Positions 47,025-58,229 of a stretch of DNA of 64,000 nt are shown here, in pieces; positions within the stretch are counted from its first letter, which is position 1; every line of letters starts with the position of its first letter. The translations under genes were made by a program, and so were the position numbers. The notes under the pieces are model-generated. The model made no database searches. It saw only the letters and a program-made list of their open reading frames with translations, and was not told the origin of the DNA. Origin of the DNA: Rhizophagus irregularis (lineage: Eukaryota; Glomeromycota; Glomeromycetes; Glomerales; Glomeraceae); NCBI RefSeq assembly GCF_026210795.1, contig NC_089438.1, positions 2,315,501 to 2,379,500 on the forward strand. Reading direction: 5' to 3'.

Positions 47025-49993
47025 CTAAAAAATATATTTATTTACAAAATATTCATTTTGTTTATCAAATCGGGGTACTATGTGAACGACACCATGTATA
47101 GACTCTATAGCTACAAAGTTATATAATTCTATCAATTTTAAGTGAGGACATCCATATAAATATGGGTTCCTTTTAGATTTAAAATCGTACCATTGAATTA
47201 ATGCGAGATTTAGCGGTGGGTCTGTTAATACTTCTGCTAACAATAAGGCCTATAAATAATAAATATTTATTAATACTTTATAATAAATTATTACATAAAT
47301 TGAAAAAATACCTGTCCATAACAAAGTCCTTTGTCTGATATATAATCATTTGATTCTTCAGAATCCATTGAAATAGCTATGTCGCTAAACCATACTTTAT
47401 TATGATACCTGTTTGTGGCACGCATTATGGCACCATTTTCCAGTGTTACCGATCCGTATATGTTTATTCGGGTTTCACCAATAATTGTGAACCCATCAAG
47501 TAAATCTAGATATGAATCCAGACAACTTATAAATCTAGCAAAACCGGTCTGCATTTTATTGTCTACGGAATCTTTTTTTTCATTAAAAAATGTATTTGCA
47601 TCTTGTAAAGAGAAATCAAAGAGTCTTGCAGAAAATTTACAAGTGCGAGGTGTTTTTGCCAGATTCACTGAATGTTGAGACATTCTAATAGATATTGCTT
47701 GACGTTTTATCTATTAATTTAATTTCCATCTTAAGTTATATAATAAATATATACAATAAATAAATTTCCAAATACTTACAGTTCGTAAAAGCTGAAGTTC
47801 GACATCTTTTTTATTGCTAATTCGGTAGGGTATTTTAACGAAATATTTGTGGAGACTTTCGTAAGTTTCTGTGGTATAGCCATTTATTGCGCCATAAGAT
47901 TGTATTGAGTCAATAATGTGATAAACCCATGAATGCAATTTAGGCAACTTCAAATTGGAAGGAGAAACAAATTTAAAAGCCTTGACAAACATCCGCGCCC
48001 ATCTATGTATTGCATCCTAAAATTTAAATGTTAATTTAATTTATTTAATTTAAATTTTCGATTTTACTAAAATTTTAATACATACATTAAATTTCTCCAA
48101 GTCACTTTCACTAAATTCTTCATATTTACTTAAAATATACATTTCATTCCAATATTCGTACAATTTCACAAGATTATCATTATTTACAAAATTATCTACT
48201 TCGTTATTATTTTCATCATATAAATTATCAATAACAAATATCATGACTTTCATCAAACTTCGATATTCATTAGCAGTTAATCTTGCAATTGACTGCAGTT
48301 TATTGGAAAAAATTTTAATGGCGGGAAAACGTGGAATTGCTGCTAGACGGCGATCTACTTCTTCAACTAATTTATTACCATTAACATGTTGCAATTTTAA
48401 GATATCGCACGTGAAGATAATTTGATAACGAAATAAACCCAAATCTAAATGATGCATTCTGTCAGGAACAGTAGCCAAGTAGATATTTATATTCCTTGAT
48501 AATATAAATATTTATAATTAATATATATATATGTTATTATAATTATTTCTACTTTTGCATACTTACGGCAAATTCCAAAAAAAATTAGGTACAGATTCTA
48601 TGCAAACAGATTTTTGTGTATCATTTTCAAAATATTTACGCATTTCATCATGAGTTCTTAGTATTACATCATTAACTGATAAGTTTATATTTGCAAGATT
48701 GTCCCTTTTAATTAAACAGGAGTGACATGGAAGGCTTGAATTGGAGGATTTATAAACTAAACAAAAACTTGCGGCTTCTGGCCAATCTGCAATAATAGTT
48801 GAAACTCTAGGATAAAACCAGGTATTTTCATTATTTATAAAAAGGTCTATACCATCTTTTAATAAAATAATAGGTTCTAGTAAATGACGTAAAGATTTAT
48901 GAAAGGTATCACGAACCAGATCTTTATTTGCAGCTTCTAAAATTGGTAAATATCCCAAAAGTTGCTTTGCATCCTGTTTATTACGACGCCATATTGGGAT
49001 ATTGCCTAATGAAATATATATTGGATGCAATTGACTTTTTCCTAATGTATCTGTAGTTGTTGCATCTGAATATAAAATAATTGATAATAATTTGGAACCA
49101 GTAGGTAAGGATTCTTGCGTAGTTTTCCACCATTTTCCAGTGTTTTGTTCACTGTAAATACTTTCTCTATTATACTATAAAATAATATAAATAAATTAAA
49201 ATAAATATTATTTAAATTATTGAATTAACTAATATTTACTATTTACCTCATAGTTTTCGTAAGATAGCGCAAAATTTTGTGTTATGTCAGAAACAGTTAA
49301 GATATTTTTGATGCACTGTATTAAGTTTTGATAATAAAGAAAATAATCTTTATCCTTATGTTTTGTTATAAGAACTTTACTAAATTCTAAATTAGAAAAC
49401 TTCATATTATTCATAAATGCTCGTCCCTGTTCAATATTTTTTGGTAATGGTGATTCTGTAAAATTTGAATGTTTATTAAAAAAATGTATTATTTCATTAC
49501 CACCTTTATTGTTTATTTTATATTTCGTTACTAATAACATTAGATCTTTATAAGCATCATTAGGAAATTCTGTGCAAGTTTTGGTATTGAGATTTTTGGG
49601 TTCTTCAAAAATTTCAGGCTTTTCAGATGAATCTAATATATTTTCAAAGTTACTATCTTCAAGGCTCATCTCTGATATTGCACTTCCAATACTGTCAAAT
49701 GACATATTTTGTACATTATTATCATCATCCACCTAAAATTATAAACCAAAATGAGTTAGTATAATTTGAGCTTTTTCTTTAAAAAGAATAATCTGGAATA
49801 ACATAATTACTTCAACTTTATCATTTTCATATTCACTACTTAGATTACTTCTTGTATCCATTTCACTGCTATATTTTTTACTATTATTATTATTATCATT
49901 ATCTTCTACTTCTACTTCTACATTTTTTAAGCATTTTTGGGCGTGTTGAGTATATGCAAAGCGTTGACTGAATATTCGCATACAAAGGGGCAT
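47025..49993 (-). CDS. Plavaka-type transposase, copy 2, intact
   Basis: Seven exons on the minus strand give an uninterrupted 848-residue protein: 49993-49811, 49732-49247, 49174-48567, 48494-48086, 48016-47780, 47710-47312, 47249-47025. Exon borders fall at the same protein positions as in copy 1, except that copy 2 has one extra intron near the start and lacks one before YGAINGYTTETYESLHKY. The core has LLSIILYSDATTTDTLGKSQ, HPIYISLGNIPIWRR, LLGYLP, CHSC and PDRMHHLDLGLFRYQ. FPNDAYKDLMLLV matches the N-terminal block. The N-terminal finger is C-x12-H-x3-C from the start (LCMRIFSQRFAYTQHAQKC), with Met-Pro where a first Cys would be. So either the finger lacks a ligand or translation starts further upstream. 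Copies 1 and 2 are clearly different families. Confidence 0.88.
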
Positions 49994-51103
49994 TTGAAAC
50001 TCATGTTACTAAATTAACGCGTCAAATTTGATGAAAAGTATCAATTCACTATTTAATTTATATGAGATTATGTGTGCTAATAAAATTATATTGCAAATTC
50101 ATTGTAAAAATTTAATGAATTAATTGAATGGATTACAATTGATTGAGTTATTTGAATAGACACGACTACGCAAATTTACGCATTAATGAATGGAACTGGC
50201 TGTAAGAATCTGGTGGCTAATATCGCGGAATCATTCGCAATTTTACGCATTATAGCAAAATTAAAATATGCGAAACACTCAGCAATTTTGCTGTCGGGAA
50301 CTTGCCGAGTTTGTGGGTTGGCAAATCTAAAAATAAATGTAACAAGTCTATGATGTACCATATAAATATTGTTTATTATTTTATTTACTATTTCAATTTG
50401 CCGGCAACCTGCCAAGTGAATCTGACAGCAAAAGTGCTGAGTGTTTCGCATATTTTGAATTTGCTGTAACGGGCTGTAAGAATTCGGATGGCTTATTCAA
50501 TCGGCTAATCATCTGATAATCAGCCGCAAATTTATTGGCTTAACACGGCAAATCACTTTTACAATAATGGACGGATGATCAGCCACAAATTTATGCGATA
50601 ATCAGGTTATAAGCGCTCAAGATCACTATCAATCTGATCAGCCAAATGAGTTCACTGGCTGCAACTTTTTTTTTCCATGCATAAAAGCCCCAACATGTGT
50701 AACATGTTATTTTTTTATAAATTAGATTTGATTAATATTTCGATTGTACTATGTGCTTTTACGAGAGTTTTTTTTTAAAGTTCTCTTATGAAAGTGTTAC
50801 AATATTTTTTCGTAATATCACGATGCAAAATTTTTGCATTAGTACATTCATTTTTCGTAATATTTCGCATTAGTTCATCCATTTTTCGCAATATTTCGCA
50901 AGTTTTTTTCTTTTTTAGTATCGAATGGCGGAAATTACCTTATGACAGCTTGCCTCCTTTTTCTGAATTTCTGATTCATGTATTTCCCCCTTTTTCCTCA
51001 TCCTTTTCGAATTTTCTAGTTCACCTTTTTCTCATATATTTCCTCTTTTTTCTCATATATTTCCTCCTTTTTCTCATATTTTCGTTTCAAATTTATTATC
51101 ATA
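49994..51103. promoter_or_regulatory. Divergent intergenic region of copy 2
   Basis: 1.1 kb between the two start codons, holding a fold-back MITE (50251-50468) and CTGGCTGTAAGAAT / CGGGCTGTAAGAATTCGG repeats on either side of it. 50880-51080 is pyrimidine-rich with CCTTTTTCTCATATATTTCC repeats just before the partner gene. No CDS. Confidence 0.5.
50251..50468. mobile_element. Fold-back MITE (218 bp)
   Basis: The inverted arms TATAGCAAAATTAAAATATG and CGAAACACTCAGCAATTTTG on the left have their complement at 50424-50468. No clear duplication was seen. It lies between the promoters of the two transposon genes. Confidence 0.65.
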
Positions 51104-52521
51104 ATGGCTACAAAGCGTGGCGAGAAACGAAGAATTGATGATAATGAAAGATTTTCAAAACGTAGTACTGAGGGTAGCGAAGCTGAGAAGCGAGTGAGAA
51201 TATCCGATGATAGTGTTGATGGTATATATGACATAATATGTATCATATTCTTTATAAAAGAAATTATATAATATATAGTTAAATTATATTTTATTGTTAA
51301 AGTTAATAAAAAAACAATAGAAAAACTATTAAGAACCAATTCACAGATAATTTCTAAGCTTGAAGTTCTTATCACCGGACAAAAAAATCTCGAAACCCGT
51401 CTCTCGAGCATAGAAAAAAAGCTCAACGATAATAACAAAAATAATAATAATACAATAGATCCGGAGTATGTAAAGGTAATAAAGATGAATATTATTTAAT
51501 GTAAACCTGAAATGCTAACCTCGTTTGATTAGGAGCTCGTTAAGAAGGTGTCGAAAATTTTATTTGAAAATTTTGTTTATCCTTCGCAAGACGAGTACAA
51601 ACTCGCTACCGAAAAATATTTAAAAGACGAAAATCCGGAATTTATGCGCCAGTTCAAAAAAAATCAATGGATTATTTTTTTCGAAAAAAAAATTGCCCTG
51701 ACTGTAAGTTAAAGCAATTATGAATTTTATTAAATTTCATACTAACATTTTTTTTTAATAGTTAGTACAACAACATAGAAGCATACGAGGGACGTTTACG
51801 TCTAGAGTTAAAGACGTTATGTATTCTGTTTTCGAAGCGACTGGGCATAAATTACCGTCTATTAACACTCAGGCTAGTCCGTCAAAGATTCAGGAATGGA
51901 AGAGTAAGGCGGAGGTGAAAAGATGTTACAACAACCTATTTAAAAAGGTTAAAGATGGGCAACCTACGACATATATGTCGCTGATAATTGATAAGTTGCG
52001 AAAAGAAAATAAAAATCCCTCAAAAACACAAATAGCGTATGCGATTAGCATATGTGAAATGTACTTAAATCCTAATAATCAAAACATTCAAATGAGCGAA
52101 AGTATAATGAAGTTGAAGATAATCAACAACTTAGTAAGTTTTTAATTTACAATTTGCAAAATGTGAATTATTTGAATTACAGTTTATTTATTTATTTATT
52201 GATTTTTAGCAAAAGTTGGAAAATAGGGATAAATTTACACATTCGGACGATGATTCTCATGATGGTAATGATGTAGATGATGGTGGTGATAGAGCAGCTG
52301 ACGATAGAGCAGGTGCGGCTGATGATGGTGTGACTAACGATGGTAGGCCTAACGATGGTGTGGCTAACGATGATGCGGCCAACAATGGTGCGGCCAACGA
52401 TGGTGCGGCCAATGATGGCATAGCTAACGATGATATACTTTCTATTGACTCTTATAACACGGAGGAGGAAGGTCGGTATGTAAATAGTTTATTAGAAAAT
52501 TATGGGTTGCATAGGAAATAA
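51104..52521 (+). CDS. Second gene of Plavaka-like element, copy 2, intact
   Basis: Five exons (51104-51221, 51303-51475, 51533-51703, 51762-52133, 52210-52521), all GT-AG with consistent phase, encode 381 residues. The N terminus is basic (MATKRGEKRRIDDNERFSKR). Residues ~40-90 form a coiled coil (IEKLLRTNSQIISKLEVLIT, LETRLSSIEKKL). Exons 3-4 hold the part conserved with copy 1: VYPSQDEYKLATEKYLKD, then MYSVFEATGHKLPSI, SPSKIQEWK and YAISICEMYLNPN. The C terminus is an acidic D/N/A-rich repeat (GAANDGAANDG). I recognise no named domain. Basic, coiled-coil and acidic regions with conservation beside a transposase suggest an accessory DNA-binding or regulatory protein, comparable in role to TNPA of En/Spm (inference). 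Confidence 0.8.
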
Positions 52522-52610
52522 ATATTATTTTTTATATATATCACACGTAATAGCATTTTTTTTTACCATAATTAATATAGTTTTAATAAATAAAATGGTT
52601 ATTAATTCTT

Positions 52611-52795
52611 AACAACACGGGTGTGACATAAATAAATCGTGGCTGAAATTTGTGTTCAATTTGTGTTCAATTTGTGTTGATAATTCTGGTAAAAATTTGT
52701 TAATTTTGGCCAAATTTCGTTAAATTTGTTAAATTTGTGTTGAATTTGTGTTGATAATTTTTAATTTATCACGAGGGGATAATATTTAGTAATTG
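52611..52795. repeat. Right terminal inverted repeat of copy 2
   Basis: Inverted counterpart of 46718-46918 with few differences. It carries TTTGTGTTCAATTTGTGTTG repeats and ends GGGGATAATATTTAGTAATTG. Confidence 0.85.
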
Positions 52796-52799
52796 TGCA

Positions 52800-53640
52800 T
52801 ATACAATTTCTGTGATTTTTTAAAATGCGGATTTCCGTAATTTTACGATATCGTATTTTCTGGCCAATCAAAATTAGGCTGATCCTTGCATGTGATTTAA
52901 TCATTTAATCATTTAATCATGCACGCGTTTTTGTCTTATTTATTTTTGTTTCTTATTTCTTTATTCTTTTGTTCAATATTTTTAATTTTTTTGTCTCTTC
53001 TTTCTATTATTTCTTTAATTATATACAATATATTTACATATATTTCATAATTTATTGCTTTGCAGGTATAGAAATATTTGTTTATTAATACTAATTATTT
53101 TCATTTTTTTACCTCTTTGTTATTTTGTATCGTAATACTAACAATAATATCCATGTTTCCTTTATTCCTTTTTACTTGTACTTTAATACTAACAATACTA
53201 ACAATACTAACAATATGTTTATTTTTTCCTTTCTCTTTATTTCTTTATTCTTTTGTTCAATTACTTTGCAGGTATAGAAATATTTATTTATTAATACTAA
53301 TTATTTTAATATTAACGCATTTTTTTACCTCTTTGTTACTTTATGTCGTAATACTAACAATACTATCTACGTTTCCTTTATTTCTTTTTACTTGTACTTT
53401 AATACTAACGATAATATCCATGTTTCTTTTACTCCTTTTACTGTTTCTTTAACTCTTTTTACCTTAATACTAACAATAATAACAATATTTCTTTTATCTT
53501 TATATCTAATACTAACGTTACTATAGCTGTTTCTCTTCTTTTTACGTCTAATAATATTGTTACTCTACTCTTTCTTTTTTTACTTTTATGTATTCTGTAT
53601 ATATTAATAAATACTTGTAATTTTTTATGATTATATCTAA
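52800..53640. other. AT-rich, T-rich spacer with repeated ACTAACAATA words
   Basis: 52980-53580 has many TTTCTTTATTCTTTTGTTCA and AATACTAACAATACTAAC words and a duplicated TTTGCAGGTATAGAAATATT (53062, 53268). One hydrophobic open frame of 124 codons exists here (53078-53452), but its composition follows the repeat, so I do not call it a gene. Confidence 0.5.
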
Positions 53641-53679
53641 TAAAACATACATTATATAAACTTATAGTACAGAAAATGA

Positions 53680-54500
53680 AGTATTATTTATCGAAATATT
53701 TTGAAATATTACGAAATATTAAGTTGTGTAAAATCACAGAATATTACGAATCATCAAATTATGGAACATTACGCATCATAGAATTTCAAAATATTTTAAA
53801 AAGTTGCGAAGTATTACGCAGTAAAATTACGGAATATTACGAATCGTAAAATTATGAAGCCTTGCATACAGTAATATTTCGAAATATTTTAAAAAGTTAC
53901 AAAATATTACGCTTACGCAAACTTGCGGTGGGTCTGAAAACTTACGAAATATTATGTAAAATTACGAAATATTGCGAACCGCAAAATTACGGAATATTAC
54001 AAATCGTAAAATTACGAAGCTTTGCATATCGTAATATTTCGAAATATTTTAAAAAGTTACAAAATATTACGCTTACGCAAACTTGCGGCGGGTCTGGAAG
54101 CTTACGAAATATTATGATGTGTAAACTTGCGCAACTTTTCGCACTATATAATTTCCTGATGATGTTATATAAATTGTTGAAAATTTAGGTGAATTTTTCA
54201 GCAATGTTGTGCAAACGTAATACAAATTGTGGAAAATTGTGGTGAATTTTGCATTTTTTCGGTAAATGTTAGCTAAACTTTTGATAATTTAGTGAAATTT
54301 AGGATAATTTTGGACAATTGAGTGAAAAATGTTTTACTGATTTTGTACAATTGAGTGTAAACAGTATAAACGCAACATTTTCGGAGACAATTTAGTGAAA
54401 TTTTGCAATAATTTCGGACAATTGAGTGAAATTTTGCAATAATTTCGGACAATTGAGTGAAATTTAGTAATAATTTTAAACAATTTAGTGCAAATACCAT
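53680..54500. repeat. Subterminal-type AT-rich repeats
   Basis: 53680-54130 has GAAATATTACGAAATATT and a duplicated TACGCTTACGCAAACTTGCG. 54200-54500 has ATTTCGGACAATTGAGTGAA units. They resemble 44400-45215 and may be the matching inner zone of the 15 kb unit. Confidence 0.6.
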
Positions 54501-54689
54501 GACAATTTAAAACACTGGTTTAATAATTTTACATAATTTATTACAATATTATTTATTAACAAATGCACAATTATTATTTAACGATAAGAATCTATATTAA
54601 TCTATATTCATCAGATATCCAATGATCCATGGGTAATCCGCACATCTAATTCATTCATATATCTCCGATGCCAAAGTAGAAGCTGGTGA

Positions 54690-56400
54690 AAACCTACAAA
54701 AAAGAAAGTAAAGAAACGTTAGTTAACGTTTCTTAAAAAAAAATTAATAAAAATTAAGTTTCACAACCAATGTTGCGAAACTCACCGGTTCGTTTTGATT
54801 TCCATTATCCAAACGTCCGAAACCTACAAAAAGTAAAAAAAAAACGTTAGGTAATAATGTTTCTTTTAAAAAAAAAGAACAAAAATTAAGTTTCGCAATG
54901 TAACATTGCGAAACTTACCGGTCATTTCATTCATTCTAACGTCCGGAACCTACAAAGTAAAAAGAACGTTAGTTAACGTTTCTTTTAATAAAAAAAAAAC
55001 AAAAATTAAGTTTCGCAATGTAACATTGCAAAACTTACCGGTCATCTCATTCATTCTAACGTCCAGAACCTACAAAAAGTAAAAAAGAAACGTTAATATA
55101 AACGTTTCTTTTAATAAAAAAAAAACAAAAATTAAGTTTCGCAATGTAACATTGCGAAACTTACCGGTCATCTCATTCATTCTAACGTCCAGAACCTACA
55201 AAAGTAAAAAAGAAACGTTAATATAAACGTTTCTTTTAATAAAAACAAAATTAAGTTTCGCAATGTAACATTGCGAAACTTACCGGTCGTTTCATTCATT
55301 CTAACGTCCGGAACCTACAAAAAGTAAAAAAGAAATGTTAGTTAACGTTTCTTTTAATAAAAAAAAAACAAAAATTAAGTTTCGCAATGTAACATTGCGA
55401 AACTTACCAGTCGTTTCATTCATTCTAACATCTGGAACCTACAAAAAGTAAAAAAAAACGTTAATATAAACGTTTCTTTTAAAAAAAAAGAGTAAAAATT
55501 AAGTTTCGCAACACAATGTTACGAAACTTACCAGTTCGTTTTGATTTCCATTATCTAAACGTCCGGAACCTACAAAAATTAAAAGAAAGAAACGTTTAGT
55601 ATCGTTTCTTTAAAAAAAATTAATAAAAATTGTTTCGCAACATAATGTTGCGAAACTTACCAGTTTGTTTCGAAGTTCATTATTCAAACGTCCGGAATCT
55701 ACAAAAATTAAAAGAAAGAAACGTTTAGTATCGTTTCTTTAAAAAAAAATAATTAAAAAAATAAGTTTCGCAATACAATATTGCAAAACTCACCGGTTCG
55801 TTTCGATTTCCATTATCCAAACGTCCGGAACCTACAAAAAGTAAAAGAAACGTACATTAGTATCGTTTCTTTAAAAAAAAATATAATTAAAATTAAGTTT
55901 CGCAACAATTGTTGCGAAACTTACCGGTTCATTTCGAGTTTCAAACGTCCGAACCTACAAAAAAAGAAAGAAACGTTAGTTAACGTTTCTTTTAATAAAA
56001 AAATTAATAAATTAAGTTTCGCAACGATTCATTGCGAAACTCACCGGTTCGTTTCATCCAAACGTCTGGAACCTACAAAAGAAGGAAAGAAACGTTAGTT
56101 AACGTTTCTTTTAATAAAAAAAAAATTTTTAAAAAAAGAAAATATTACCTTCCTCGCAAAGTCCGGGTCGTAATTTCGTCCGGCGTTCCTACAAAAAGAA
56201 GAAAGGAAACGTTAGAAACGTTTCCTAAAAGAAATTAAAAAAAGTAAGTTTCGAACACGAAACTTACCATTTCACTTTCCGAAGTCAAGACCTACACAAA
56301 AGAAAAATAGGAAACGTTAGAAACGTTTCCTTACAAAAAAGAATTAAAAAAAATTTTTTTTAAAAAAAAGTTTCGAAGCAAACGCTTCGAAACTTACCAT
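54690..56400 (-). repeat. Array of 14 intron-like units (array III)
   Basis: Read on the minus strand, each ~120 bp unit has a mini-exon of 28-38 nt (GTTCCGGACGTTTGGATAAT... or GTTCTGGACGTTAGAATGAA...). Next comes a donor GTAAGTTTC or GTGAGTTTC, then a hairpin that starts inside the donor (AAGTTTCGCAATG / CATTGCGAAACTT). A second hairpin holds CTAAC (GAAACGTTAACTAACGTTTC), followed by a T-rich tract and TTTTTGTAG. Fourteen acceptors lie from about 56290 down to 54693. Stem sequences differ between units but stay complementary (AAGTTTCGAAGC/GCTTCGAAACTT in the first). Mini-exon lengths (28, 30, 31, 38) do not keep a frame. A pyrimidine-rich leader precedes the array, as in array II. Confidence 0.7.
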
Positions 56401-56404
56401 TGTT

Positions 56405-56745
56405 TTTCTGAAAGATGGTTCCGGGAAAGGGAAAGGGAATGGGGAAGGAGTGGGGATCAAAAAGAGAAGGGAAAGGACGGAGGGGAGAAAGGGAGAAAAA
56501 GAAGCGAAGGTGAAGGTGAGAGAAAGAGGGAAGGAGAAAAAAGAGGGAAGGGGAAGGTGAGAGAAAGAGGAAAGGTGAAGGTGAAAGAAAGAGGGAAGGG
56601 AAGAAAAAAGAGGGAAGGGGAAGGTGAGAGAAAGAGGAAAGGTGAAGGTGAAAGAAAGAGGGAAGGGAAGATGAGAGAAAGGGGAAGGAGAAGGGCGAAA
56701 GAAAGGAGAGGTAAAGGCCGTGAGAAAAAAAAAAATTAAGCTTTT
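56405..56745 (-). repeat. Pyrimidine-rich leader of array III
   Basis: On the minus strand CTCACCTTCCCCTTCCCTCT-type sequence runs for over 300 bp, with a ~75 bp duplication. It precedes the first intron-like unit, as the CTTTCCCTTTCAC tract does in array II. The open frames on both strands here arise from low complexity. Confidence 0.7.
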
Positions 56746-56756
56746 GCTAAAAAAGC

Positions 56757-57073
56757 TTACCGTATATAGCGGGCCACAGTACTCCGGGTATCTTGCAAAA
56801 ATTAGGGGTTTGACCCTGTACCCCCGGGTACTAAACAAAGCCTAAAAATTCCATTTTTTGCGAATATCTCACGATCTACCGGTCCAATTTGAACGATCTT
56901 TTTTTATTTTGAAGAGCTCAATGAGAGCTATCAAACAAAAAAATGATGGCTCAAATCTGATCACTAGATCACGAGATAATTGTAAAATATCCCCCCGGGT
57001 ACTATACAATTCTATGAAATTTTTCAAGGAGGTACTATGCATAGGGGGGTACTATGGCCCGCGATATATGGTA
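56757..57073. mobile_element. TIR element of 317 bp
   Basis: The ends TTACCGTATATAGCGGGCCA and the complement TGGCCCGCGATATATGGTAA pair over about 30 bp with few differences. CCGGGTACTA words lie inside both ends. The target duplication is not clear. Confidence 0.65.
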
Positions 57074-57243
57074 ATTTTTTTTTTTTTCGTTATACCGCAG
57101 CTGAAGCTGCGGTAATTATAAAGTAATATCACGTGACGCACGTGATATATAATTTTATATAAATAGAGGCTTTCCCCGCCCTGGAATTTTTTTTTTATTT
57201 TAATAATTTTAAATAGATGTATATATATGCTTATATATACATA

Positions 57244-57916
57244 CAGTGGCGGTCAAAAGTATTGCATCGCCTTTTATACTATAAATTACAAATGATAGTT
57301 ATAATAAATTTATATTTATTTTATACCTTGAATCTCAGAGGATATGTTACAATTATTTTTTTGTTCAATTCATAGTAAAATCTTATATAAATTACATAAT
57401 TTACAACAATTTAAATTTTCGACTTTTTATTGGGAATATTTATGATAAAATAAATGCCTGTATATGATTCTTTAAGTAATTTATAATTCGTATTTCAAAA
57501 ATTGTAACAATTGAATCAGTAGTTGTGGAGAAATCGGCCTTTAAAAATCATGAAAAATACTGAAAATCGCCATTTTACATATGTGTAACCTTAATTTTTA
57601 CCGATTTTTAAAGCTAATTTCTCCATAACTACTGGCTCAACCATTACAATTTTTGGAATATGAACTATATATCACTTAAGGAATCAAATTCTGGCATTTA
57701 TTTTGTCGTAGCTATTCTCAATAAAAAGTCAAAAATTCACATTTTTGTAAATTATGTAATTTATATAAGATTTCACTATGAATTGGACGAAAAAATAATT
57801 GCAATATATTCTTTAAGATTCAAGCTTTAAAATAAATATAAATTTATTATAATCATCATTGTAATTCATGTTGTAAATTTAGGTCAAAAGTGATGCAATA
57901 CTTTTGACCGCCACTG
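57244..57916. mobile_element. Tc1/mariner-type fold-back MITE (673 bp)
   Basis: The ends CAGTGGCGGTCAAAAGTATT and its complement are flanked by TA on both sides (57242-57243, 57917-57918). CAGTG...TA is the Tc1/mariner signature, and this end matches Tc1-like consensus words. The two halves are inverted repeats of one another along nearly the whole length. No transposase. Confidence 0.9.
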
Positions 57917-57934
57917 TATATATATATCTATTAA

Positions 57935-58090
57935 CTAATACTTTACGAAAAGCCCCTCCTCTGTAAACAGGTAGAGGCCATAAAGTACCTATAGGGGGAG
58001 AGCCATTGCTGCTCCCTCCGCCTGTTTATAGTGACAAAAAGAGGGAGTCTTCAGTAGTAAGGTTTAGTACTAAATTAAACATCACAACAC
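57935..58090. other. Structured GC-rich stretch, possible small RNA or SINE remnant
   Basis: CTGTAAACAGG and CCTGTTTATAG can pair, as can GGGGGAG and CTCCCTC, and ACTTTA...TAAAGT. It is followed by GACAAAAAGAGGGAGTCTTC, shared with 19432-19450. No A/B box pair or tRNA fold was found. Confidence 0.35.
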
Positions 58091-58229
58091 ATCGTGTTGA
58101 TACATTGTTTATATTAACAATGTGATTTAATGTTAAATAATTCATTTAGAATATAAATATTATAAATTTAATAATGTTCGTAATTTACAAATAAATAAAA
58201 ATAAAAATTAACAATTTTAATGTAATTAA

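Larger units (their letters stand above)
46718..52795. mobile_element. Plavaka-like transposon, copy 2 (6.1 kb), apparently complete
   Basis: Long terminal inverted repeats of about 190 bp: 46718-46918 and 52611-52795. They start CAATTACTAAATATCATCCC and hold repeated CAACACAAATT words. A 2-bp TG flanks both sides, which is weak support for the exact ends. The transposase gene is on the minus strand and the partner gene on the plus strand, head to head with 1.1 kb between starts, as in copy 1. Both genes can be read through without a stop or frame change. With intact ends and genes this is the best candidate for an active element in the window. Confidence 0.85.

Noticed and set aside
51016-51438. 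140-codon minus-strand frame
   Set aside because: It is antisense to exons 1-2 of the intact partner gene and lacks support.
53078-53452. Possible small membrane protein (124 codons, very hydrophobic)
   Set aside because: The sequence is T-rich low-complexity DNA with repeated ACTAACAATA and TTTCTTTATTC words; hydrophobicity follows from Phe/Leu/Ile codons in such DNA.
56344-56838. 164-codon Phe/Pro/Ser-rich frame and its Arg/Lys/Glu-rich opposite-strand counterpart
   Set aside because: Both are by-products of the pyrimidine-rich tract in front of array III.
57935-58090. tRNA or 5S rRNA gene
   Set aside because: The segment is structured, but no cloverleaf, A/B boxes or 5S internal control region could be identified.
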